A DNA stretch of 64,000 nt, from assembly GCF_003555545.1 (NCBI RefSeq), contig NZ_CP032157.1, positions 62,001-126,000 of the forward strand. Direction: 5' to 3'. The notes under the pieces were generated by a model. That model did not search any database, was not told the DNA's origin, and saw only the letters and a program-made list of their open reading frames with translations. This stretch comes from Paraflavitalea soli (lineage in GTDB: Bacteria > Bacteroidota > Bacteroidia > Chitinophagales > Chitinophagaceae). The position numbers were made by a program, and so were the translations under genes. Shown here in pieces: positions 51,981 through 62,600 of this stretch (positions are counted from its first letter, which is position 1; the number at the start of each line of letters is the position of its first letter).

Positions 51981-53315
51981 ATGATTAAAAAATTACTCCT
52001 TCTCATGGTAATGGCCGCTTTGTATAGCGGTAGTACTACAGCCCAGGGCTTTCTGTCAAAAAAGAAAGGAAGCCTGATCGGCTTCAGTGCCAATTTTACT
52101 GATTTTAAAACGCCCAATGAAATTAAAGCCAGCTCATTGAAGGATGCCCTGAAAAAAGGCGACTGGCACAAATTTTCAGAAATGGGTATCGGTATCTCCC
52201 TGATGTACTGGCAGGGATTGAGCAAGCGGCTCGATCTTTCTGTACGATACAATGGTGTCTTTACAGAATACTCCCGCAGTAGTTATGAGAATACCTATTC
52301 TAATGAGTTTGAGGCTGCCCTCCATGCCCGTGCATTAACAGACGATCATACACTGAATCCCTTTCTTACTGCCGGGATCGGAGTGGGCTCGTATGGGAAG
52401 ACCTGGGCGCCTTATGCTCCTTTGGGACTGGGCCTGCAGGTGAACCTGCAAAGCGTCACCTATCTTTTTTTGCAGGTCCATTACCGGGTATCGCTGGATA
52501 AATCCGGACTGGACGACAACCTATTCTATTCCTTTGGTATTACAGAAAGCATAGCTTCACCCAAAACGCAGCCTGCGCCTGTTGTAGTGCCGTTTCCGGT
52601 AGTAGAGCGTAAGGACAGGGATGAAGATGGCGTGGTGGACAGCGCAGATGCCTGCCCTGATGTGAAAGGGCTGGCCGGTTTGAATGGATGTCCCGACGGG
52701 GATGGTGATGGCATCGCTGATAAAGATGATAAATGCCCGGATATAAAGGGCATCGCCAGATATAGTGGTTGTCCTATCCCTGATACAGACGGGGATGGTG
52801 TAAATGATGAACTGGACAAATGTCCATCCGTTGCCGGCGTGGCGCGCTATAATGGCTGCCCGGTACCTGATACGGATAAAGATGGTGTTAATGATGAGGA
52901 AGATAAATGTCCTGCGCTGCCCGGTGTAAGGGAAAACCAGGGATGTCCGGTAGTGAAGGAAGAGATTGTGAAAAAAGTGAATGTAGCTGCCGGCAATATC
53001 TTCTTCGTAAGCGGAAGCACCAAACTGCTGGCTAAATCGTACAAGTCATTAAATGATGTGGCTGCGGTACTTCTGCAGGATGCAGGCCTGAAGCTGGATA
53101 TAGAAGGCCATACAGACAATACGGGATCTGATAAGGTAAACCAGCCGCTCAGTGAAAAGAGGGCCCGTGCGGTATTGGATTATCTAAAAAGCAAGGGCGT
53201 TGATGAAAGCCGGATACACGCTGCCGGATATGGATCCTCACAACCTGTTGCAGACAATAAAACAGTGAAGGGAAGAACGCTGAACAGAAGGGTGGAGTTG
53301 AAATTGAAATATTAA
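51981..53315 (+). CDS. OmpA-family outer membrane protein with thrombospondin type 3 repeats
   Basis: The 444-residue protein has a signal peptide (MIKKLLLLMVMAALYSGSTTA), an N-terminal beta-barrel-like region (about 25-195), four calcium-binding thrombospondin type 3 repeats (about 210-325, with D-x-D-x-D-G-V-x-D patterns such as DRDEDGVVDSADACPD and DTDGDGVNDELDKCP), and a C-terminal OmpA peptidoglycan-binding domain (about 335-444; IEGHTDNTGSDKVNQPLSEKRA). It probably links the outer membrane to the cell wall. It is followed by heptad repeats and then the giant surface-protein gene. Confidence 0.93.
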   Translation: MIKKLLLLMVMAALYSGSTTAQGFLSKKKGSLIGFSANFTDFKTPNEIKASSLKDALKKGDWHKFSEMGIGISLMYWQGLSKRLDLSVRYNGVFTEYSRSSYENTYSNEFEAALHARALTDDHTLNPFLTAGIGVGSYGKTWAPYAPLGLGLQVNLQSVTYLFLQVHYRVSLDKSGLDDNLFYSFGITESIASPKTQPAPVVVPFPVVERKDRDEDGVVDSADACPDVKGLAGLNGCPDGDGDGIADKDDKCPDIKGIARYSGCPIPDTDGDGVNDELDKCPSVAGVARYNGCPVPDTDKDGVNDEEDKCPALPGVRENQGCPVVKEEIVKKVNVAAGNIFFVSGSTKLLAKSYKSLNDVAAVLLQDAGLKLDIEGHTDNTGSDKVNQPLSEKRARAVLDYLKSKGVDESRIHAAGYGSSQPVADNKTVKGRTLNRRVELKLKY

Positions 53316-53347
53316 GAAATTAGGATAGCGGACATCAGTTTGCAGGA

Positions 53348-53410
53348 CGGAACAGAAGGCCGGAAGGAGGAATGTAAATTTCGACTTCCGACTTCTGCTT
53401 TCTGTGTGCT
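53348..53410. repeat. Period-7 array with inverted halves, nine units
   Basis: In register the units are CGGAACA, GAAGGCC, GGAAGGA, GGAATGT, AAATTTC, GACTTCC, GACTTCT, GCTTTCT and GTGTGCT. The first half is rich in GGAAG and the second in CTTCC, so the array can fold on itself. It lies 30 bp after the OmpA stop and could serve as its transcript end. Confidence 0.7.
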
Positions 53411-53433
53411 TCCCCCGGAAATAGCCTTTTGTA

Positions 53434-53469
53434 GAAGTTTTACTACAGCAATATTGAAGTTGTACTACA
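53434..53469. promoter_or_regulatory. Direct repeat GAAGTTnTACTACA
   Basis: GAAGTTTTACTACA (53434-53447) and GAAGTTGTACTACA (53456-53469) are 22 bp apart, two helical turns. Both end in the TACTACA heptamer of the repeat at 51504. The site lies about 230 bp upstream of the giant gene. Confidence 0.4.
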
Positions 53470-53583
53470 TCCTGGTAAATACGCAAATGATACATTTGAT
53501 ACTGATGAAATCGGCTCATGTATATTTTCATACTATCTAATTACTTACAGTAGTAAACACTAATCACCCCCTGGTTTAGGCAG

Positions 53584-53611
53584 ATGCAGGTTCTTTCGGA
53601 GGATCCTGCAT
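53584..53611 (+). other. Hairpin in the leader of the giant gene
   Basis: ATGCAGG (53584-53590) and CCTGCAT (53605-53611) form a perfect 7-bp stem with a 14-base loop, about 90 bp before the start codon. There is no T run. The rest of the 53316-53698 spacer holds the heptad array, the TACTACA pair and no gene. Confidence 0.4.
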
Positions 53612-53698
53612 GCTGGTAGCTGCAACAACGAATTATTGATAGCCTTTTTGTCTTGGACAAAGAGCCATGAAAATATTTTCCTTTACAATACCACTGTT

Positions 53699-56600
53699 AT
53701 GAGAAAAAAGAATCCAACGTTCCCTGTAAAAGCTATGCGTCATCCTGTGAGGTTCCTGCTGCCTTTAATAGTGGGATTGTTGATGAGCATGGGCGTTGTG
53801 GCTGCTACTTTTCCTGTTACGAATACCAATGATGCCGGTCCCGGCTCTTTGCGGCAGGCTATCCTGGATGTGAATGCAGCGGGGGCAGGGCCGCATAATA
53901 TTGTATTTAATGTGTATGGGCAGGTCACTATCCTTTCTTCGCTGCCCGCGATCACCAAAGCAGGTGTGACCATTGATGGACAGAATAAGATCACCATCAA
54001 TTCAAACGGGACCGACCAGATCATCAATCCCTTTGATATCCGGGCAAACAATATTACTGTTCGCAACTTTACGCTGACGAATAACGGCGATATCAATGTG
54101 ATTGTCCGGGCCAATACGACCGGTGTAGTGGTGGAAGGGATCTCCTCCAGCAGTACTACCGGTAATCTCCTGAATACGCTGGTCTATGTGGATGGGGCAT
54201 CTACCAATCTTACTCTTCGCAATTTACGGTCCACCGATCTGCAAGGCTGTGGCGGGACTTATTATGGCAGGGGAATCTTATTTATCGGGGGCATGCAAAC
54301 CAACCTGGTAATAGACAGCATAAACCTGAATACGCAAGGGAATACGAGAGGCTGCGAGGGTATCTCGTTCCGTGATGCGGCCATTAACGGACTAACCCTT
54401 ACCAATACCAATATCAGTGGTTTTCAGAATGGGATTATACTGGATAATACCGGTGGTCCGGTGGAGACCGCTAATAATATCTTATTACGCAATGTTACCC
54501 TCGATTCTTTGACCACGGGGGTGTCGCTCGGGTTTTACTCAGATTTTGTAAATACCAATATCCAGATCAAAAATACCGTCATTGACCTGAATACGATCGG
54601 CGCTGATGATGATGGCGATTATCCCATCCGCTTCGACAATACCACCAATGGCGTTACGATCGATACGGTACGCCTTAATGAAAGCGATATTTATTTTATA
54701 TGGTTTAATGGGGCAGCCAGCAATATCTCCATTAACCATGCGGTGATGGAGAATACCATACCCGGCCTGTATGGTGGCTCCCAGTTTATTCGTTTTGAAA
54801 GCACGGCTGGCAATGTCAATATCAGGAATACGATACTGAACGGAGATAAGCCCGGCAATGCAGATGATGCAGACTATGGGTTATTCTTTATTGGCAATAC
54901 AACAGATATTACGCTCGACAGCCTTACCATTAATGAATTTGATATAGATGGTATATATGTTGCAGGGGCCAATACCAATTTCCAGCTCACCAATTCAACC
55001 TTTACCAATAATTTCGATGGGATCGAATTCTACAATAATGTAGCCCGCAGCAATGTAGATATTGTAAGTTCTACTTTCAAAGGAATGGCTGGCGGGCGTA
55101 GTGGTATTGTGGCCAATGTGGCCAATGCTGTGTCGGACATTGATCTTACTGGTGATACGGTTTACAATAGCGTCAACCATGGTATATGGCTGTATGGCGG
55201 GTCGGCAGTTACCGACGTGGGCATTACCGGTTGCGTTGTGCATGATAACGGTGGTGCAGGTATTTATATAGATCAGCCCGATAAAGTATTGATCTCACAA
55301 AATTCGGTCTATAATAATACCGGGGCAGGGATTGACCTGTTCAATGCAGGCAATTGTGGGTATGAAGGAGCCAATCGACCGGTGCTCGTTTCCTCCACAG
55401 CGCTGGGGGCAGGCCAATACCAGTTGGTGATCAGCCTGCCGGCTATTGTGCCGGCTGGTTATACCGTGGATATTTATGCCAATGATCCCGCCACTTCAGC
55501 TACCAGTGGTCAGTATTTCGTGACCAGCTTAACAGGACTGAACAGCGGTAACAATACGCGGACGGTTACTTATAATACCGGTCCCGGCGCTACCGGGGCC
55601 GGTTTCTGGACAGCTACCTTACGTATTCCCGCCAATAATTGCGGCACTTCGGAATTTAGTGATAAACTGTACATCAGTACACAGGGACCCGGTAATGTAG
55701 ATGCCAATGTGAAGCTTTGGCTGCGGGCAGATGCCGGGCTTACCAATAATACCACCGCGCCTGCTACCGAAGGACAGGTGGTGAACCGATGGACCAACTT
55801 CAGTCAGGGTGGCGCTCCTGATGGTGGGACCTCGACCGGTACCGTTACCTATAAAAAAGCAGGGATCAACTTCAATCCGGCGGGTTATTTTTCCGGTGCG
55901 GCGATGCAGGCTGCCGGTAATGGCGCCACCTGGTTGAACAGTCCGAATGTTACCTCCTTTGCCGTATTCAATAAATATACGACTGCTGCAGACGGCAGCC
56001 GGGTGTACGTAGTATATGATAATGCCTCCGGTGGTTACGATTACAATACCAATGGAGAATCGATCATCTTTGGCAGGAATGGCGCCAATATCCAAACCCA
56101 CCGCAACGGATGGGAAAACCCGGTTGTACCCGGCGCGCTCGGAAGATCCGGTCTCTTTACATCGCTTACCAATGCGAGCGCCCATGCTATGTATTATAAT
56201 GGGGCCAGCCTCGGCACAGCAGCTTATAATAAGGGCAGTTTCAATGCGGAGCAGTGGTTCGTGGGCGGTGGTTATAATGCCGGCTGGTGTTGTACTACCA
56301 CAGCCGATATAGCGGAAGTGGTTACTTTCGACCGCGAACTGACCGTGGCAGAAATCGACCGGGTACATGCTTACCTCGCTATTAAATACGGCATTAGCCT
56401 GCCCGGTAATTATATAGCTTCCGATGGAACTACGATCCACTGGAATGCTGCTGCCAATGCCGGCTACCTGAAACATATTACAGGTATCGGTCGTGATGAC
56501 AGTACCTTCCTGTACCAGAAACAATCGCTGAGTGCCGATACGGGTATGGTTACCCTGGCGTTGGGCAGCACCATCGCCGAAGACAATGCTTCCAATGCAG

Positions 56601-59600
56601 CTACCATTGGTACCAATAGATCCTTCCTGGTATTTGGTGACAATGGCGCTGCAGCTACCTATACCACGGCAGTGACCGCTGCGTTTGCGAACCAGCGTAC
56701 GGCAAGGGTATGGAAAGTACAGAAGACCAATTGGACTGATCAGAATATCACTATAAAAGTAAATGGGGCAGGGGCCAGCAATTACCTGCTCATCAGTACC
56801 GATCCTTCCTTTGCCACCATCAGCCAGGAACTGGTGTTGAGTGGTACCGGTACGATTACCATTAACTCATCGTTGCTGGCCAATGGTGTCTATTTCTCTA
56901 TCGGCGCCAGCATCAAAGGCCCTGGCAATGTAACGGCCGGTGTTGCTTTGTGGCTGCGTGCCGATGACGGCAGTTCCACCGGCGCACAGTGGGGCGATTT
57001 CAGCGGCAGGGGCAACGGCGCGGCACAGAACGAAACGGCACGGCAGGCAACTGTATTACCGGTGGGCCTGAACTTCAACCCGATGCTGAAATTCGACGGC
57101 ATCAATGATTACCTGACTGCGCCCAGTTTGTTTACATCAACGGGCACCAATAATATACAGGTATACGCCATCGCTGCAACCGATAATATTCAGAACCAGG
57201 ACCTGTTTGCAGAGCTGGTTTCCAACGGCCAGCATGTTCATGCCCATGTACCCTGGAGTGATGGTCAAGTCTATTGGGATGCTCCTTATGGCTACCGCGC
57301 GCAGGGGGCCTGGGGCGGCACTGTAGGTGCTCCTTATCTCTGGAGTTTCCTGCGTTCCCCATCAACCATGAGTGTCAACAGGAACAGGATCGTGGTAGGT
57401 ACCTATACAGCAGCCATGAACAATATTCCTGGATCGAATAATCCTTTCTATGTGGGTGGCATTACGCCTACAACGCAGGCTTTCAACGGTAAAATTGCCG
57501 AGCTGATCGTATACAACAATTCAGCAGCTACATCCGCTACACAACGCCAGCAGATAGAATCCTACCTGGCCCTAAAATATGGCCTCACCATCCCGGCCGA
57601 TTACCTGGCCAGTGACGGTACTACCAAATACTGGGATGCGACTGCCAATGCGGCTTATTCCAAACATATTACGGGTATTGGCCGGGATAGCCTGTCTGCC
57701 TTATTACAAAAACAATCGATCAGTGCCGATACGGGTTATATTACCATGGCATTGGGCAGCGCCATTGTTGCCAGCAATGCAGCGAATGCCGGCAGTATTT
57801 CAAATGACAGGTCCTTCTTTGTAACAGGTGATAATGGTGCGGCAAAAACGTATGCTGTAACTGTAACGGGCCTTGCCGGTGTAAATGTAGCGCTGGCCCG
57901 TACCTGGAAAGTGCAGAAAACGAACTGGACCGATCAATCCATAACTATAAGTACAGATACCGGACTGGCAGCGCCCCAGTTTATCATCATCAGTACCGAT
58001 GCAACATTTGGTGCAGGGGACCTCGTATTGCCGCTCACCAATCGCAGTATCACCTTAAATACTGGTCAGCTTCCCAATGGCGCTTACTTTACTTTTGCCA
58101 ACGGGTTAAAAGCGCCCGGAAATGTCACTGCCGGTATTGCTGCCTGGTGGAGGGCTGATTTTGATGCTGCGGCTGCCCGGTGGAGCGATTACAGCGGCAA
58201 TGGTAAAACACTTACACAACTTAATGTGGCCCAGCAACCAGAACTGCTGCCGGTTAACATCAACTATCAACCCGCTTTAAAATTCGGGACGGTAGACGTT
58301 ATGAGTACTGCCTCGTTGTTTGGCACTGCTTCTATCGATAATATTGCGGTATTTGCCGTAACTGCTGCCGATGGAGCAGGCTCCCAGGGCACAGGTAGTG
58401 GCCTGTTTGCTGAATATGTAAGCAATGGCGAACGTGTTGCTGCCTGGGCACCGTATGGTAATGGCCATGTTTACTTTTATCCGCCTTTAAATTGGGCCGT
58501 AAATACCACCGCACTCCCCACACCGCCGGTTGCCTATGCCAACCCACGGTACAACTTATTTGGTTTCACCAAAAACCCTTCACAGCTCAATATCTATTTG
58601 AACAATACCAATGTGGGTACTACCAATGGTACATTCACCGGCATTACTGGTACTAACCAGGGTTTCTCTTTGGGCGTGTTCCATTTTGCTGATTACTTCA
58701 ATGGCCGCATTGCAGAATTTGTAGTGTACAATAACTCTGCTGCCATGACAGCTGCCGATCGCCTGAAAATACAATCTTACCTCGCATTGAAATATGGTAT
58801 CACCATGAGCCCGGCGGCACCAGTAAATTACCTGGCCAGCGACGGTACTACCAATATGTGGACGGCTGCTGACAACACGGGTTATGGAAAACGCATTACC
58901 GGTATCGGCCGAGACGATTCCAGCACTTTGTATCAAAAACAATCCGTGAGTATGGATACAGGTGTTGTGGCCATTGCAGTAGGTAGCACTGTGGCTGTTT
59001 CCAATGCAGCCAACACCGGTACCATCAATACGAATAAATCCTTCCTCGTGTTTAGCGATAACGGTGCGTCTACCAGGTACGAAACATCGGTGAATGGTCT
59101 CACTGGGGTGAACAATCGCATGACACGCATCTTTAAAGTGGACAAGACCAACTGGGCGGATCAGAATATCACTTTAAAAGTGTATGGCGGTAATGCACAA
59201 ACCTACTTACTGGTAAGTGCTGATGCCAGCTTTGGTGCAGGGGATGCTGCCTATGTGATGAATGCAGAAGGTGCTGTTACACTCAATACCAGTAACCTGC
59301 CTGATGGCGTTTACTTCACCTTTGCGACAGATATTAAAGGCCCCAATGGGGTGAATAAAGGCATTAACTTCTGGCTGCGTGCGGATGATGGCAATACCAG
59401 CGGGGCGGCCTGGAAGGATTATGCGGGTTATGGCCATCAGGCTTTGCAGGCAGTGGTGGCAGGTCAGCCTGTTACTGATGCAAAGGCCATCAACTTCAAC
59501 TATGGTCTGAAGTTCGATGGTACCGATGATTTCCTTGACATCAATACTACCAGGTTACATCCTGATAGCTCCACTATTTTTGTGGCGGCCAGTGGATTGA

Positions 59601-62600
59601 GCTTTGCAGGGATCAGAGACTTGGTGAGCAGTGGCGCGGTAGCCGCAGCCAATGGTGCTGAGTTCAGGGTGTCACCTGCAGGCAACCTGGCATTCCTGGA
59701 AGCTGACGGCTCATCGATCTCATCTGTTGCCGGATTGAGCACCTATCTCACCAGCAGGCCCTATATTTTTAGCGGTACGCAATCGAACCTTGCCAACGGC
59801 GCCAAATTGTACCAGAATTTCAAGTTCGATAACCAGGCTACGGTGTCTTTAAGTCCCGCTACGGCTAACTTTGTTTCGATAGGATCAAGGATCAATGCAG
59901 GCAGGGGTCTCTACTGGTGGGGGAATATCAGTGAAGTGATCGTTTACAACCGTGTGCTCACCGATGCTGAGCGCCAATCGGTAGATTCTTACCTCGGTCT
60001 GAAATACGGTATTACGCTGAATAATGGAGCTACTAATTATCTTGCTTCAAACAATACGGTTTACTGGACAGCTGATGCTACGTATAAGAGCCGCATTACG
60101 GGTATTGGCCGTGATGACAGCACTACGCTCAATACCAAACAATCCCTCAGTGCGGATACTGGTTTTGTAACCCTGGCATTGGGTACCGGTGTGCCACTGA
60201 CCAATGAGACCAACAGCAATACCATCACCAATAATAAATCTTTCCTGGTCTTTGGCGATAATGGACTGTCGGCCGCGAACTTTACAGTAACTGTTGCGGG
60301 CAGTGCCCACAATGTAACACGCCGTATGGCCCGAGTATGGAAAGTGCAGAAAACAAACTGGGTGGATCAAACCATTACGTTCAATATAAAACCCATCGGC
60401 ATCGATAATTACCTGCTCATCAGCAGTGATCCTACCTTTGCCACATTCAGTCAGGAAATACCTGTTGGTGCTGATGGCACGATCTCGTTCTCTTCGGCCT
60501 TGTTTACCGGCACGGATATTTATTATACGTTCGGTGGCCCGCTCAAGTCTCCGGGTGGTGTGCCTGGTCATGCTATGTGGGTACGGGCAGATATTGGTAC
60601 GTCGTCGACTGTGAACAATACAGCGATCAATGAATGGAATGACCTGAGCGCATTTGCCAATAATGTTAAGCAGACCACAGCAGCTAATCAACCCACCTTC
60701 CTGAATAATACTACCAATAATATCAACTTTAATCCGGTAGTCCGTTTCAATGGCTCTACCACCGGCATGTTGGCTGCCTCCATCCTGAAAACGGGAACCT
60801 ATAATGGCGCTGCTACCTTTGTGGTGAACAGTCAGGCCACAGCCCTCAACGCGCTGGTGTGGACAGAAAATGTCGGTACCGGCACGCAATTTTCCCTGCA
60901 TGCCACCTGGAGTGATAATGTTGTATACTGGGACCCACCTTATATTTCCAACCGATTGACCTACAATGCAGGCGATGTCAATAATCAATCCATTCTCTGG
61001 ACGGCCACCAGCGATATTTCCCTGGCTGCCAACCGTCAGTCCATTTTCAAAAATGGCTTGAATGTGAGCAATGGTAATAATAATACCCTGTATACCGGCA
61101 ACAACAGCGCATTCCAGCTTGGCTGGAATGCTGGCGCCTATAATTATAATGGCCGGATAGCGGAGGTTATTATTTATACCAATGCGCTGACGCCTGTTCA
61201 ACAACAACAGGTAAATACTTATATGGCATTGAAATACGGCATTACGTTGAACAATGGCAATACCAGTTACCTGGCCACCAACGGCACAACGACTGTATGG
61301 AATGCTGCTGCCAATGCAGGGTATAAAAAGAATATTGCCGGTATTGGCCGTGACGATGAAGAAGCGCTGCAGCAGAAACAAAGCCGCAGTATCAATACGG
61401 GCTTACAGGTGACTATTGGCCTGGGCAGCATTGATTCTACCAATACAGCCAATCCCAATAATTTCACGGCTGACAGGAGTTATCTCATATGGGGTGATGA
61501 CAGTGCGGCTGTTACTTTCCGCACCGCTACAGGATCTGCCAATGCCAATTATCGTATGGCCCGCATCTGGAAATTGCAGGAAACCGGTACGGTAGGTAAT
61601 GTACGGGTGGCCGTTCCTGCCAATGCATTGGCCAACCCAAATAAGTCGTACCTGGTTGTAAGCAATGATAATGTTTTTGATGCTACAGATGAATACATCC
61701 TGTTAACCCCACTGGTGATCAATGGCATTAATAGCCTGGGGGCAACGAAAGATTTCAATACCGGGCAGTACTTCACTTTTGCTACTGACCTGAAAGTGCC
61801 CGGTGGGGTGGCAGCGCCAGCCTTGTGGGTACGTGCTGACTTTGGTACTTCCTCTACCGTGGATGGAACAGCCATCAATGAGTGGGATGATTTTGGCGCG
61901 GATATTAACCATGCCACGCAACTCACGGCTGCCAGTCAGCCATTGTACCGGGATAATGGCACTAATAATATCAACTTCAATCCCATACTGTCATTCAATG
62001 GCACCAGCCAGCGTATGATCCTGGATGGCACCAGGCTGCCGGTAGGTACCAGTGCGAGAACAGTATTGGCCTTAACTGCCAACGCTACCCTCGCCAACCG
62101 TGATGTGATCAGTTGGGGCGACCCCGCAGCAACAGGTAATGGGACACGTTATGCCATGGAATTAGGTGGTGGCCAGCGTTCCCTGGAAATATCCAACAGC
62201 CGTTACGGCAATACCGGCGGCAATACCATCCTGCCGGGTATTACCAGCTTTACCAATGCTGCCGGTTCAACCAATGCTGCCAACCAGATCAGGGTAAATG
62301 GTACCGGTGTAACCAATAGTTTACTTACAGTAGGCAACCAGCCTATTAACACACTTTCACTGCCAGCCGCTTATCTGGGCGATAACGTATTAGGAGGCGG
62401 TGGCTGGTATTATAGTGGCCTGATGGGAGATGTGATCGTATACGACAAAGCTCTTACTGCAGTGGAGCATCAACAGGTAGAAACCTACCTGGGCATTAAA
62501 TATGGTATTACGCTTAATGCCGGAACAACCGACTATCTCGCTACGGATGGCACTACCAAAGTATGGGATGCCGCAGCCAATGCCACCTATAAGAACAATA

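Noticed and set aside
60047-61381. Long minus-strand open frame of 444 codons inside the giant gene
   Set aside because: It is antisense to the in-frame repeats of the giant protein, has no recognisable motif, and repeats the pattern of other antisense frames there (55619-56524, 62897-63898). Codon composition of the sense strand explains it.
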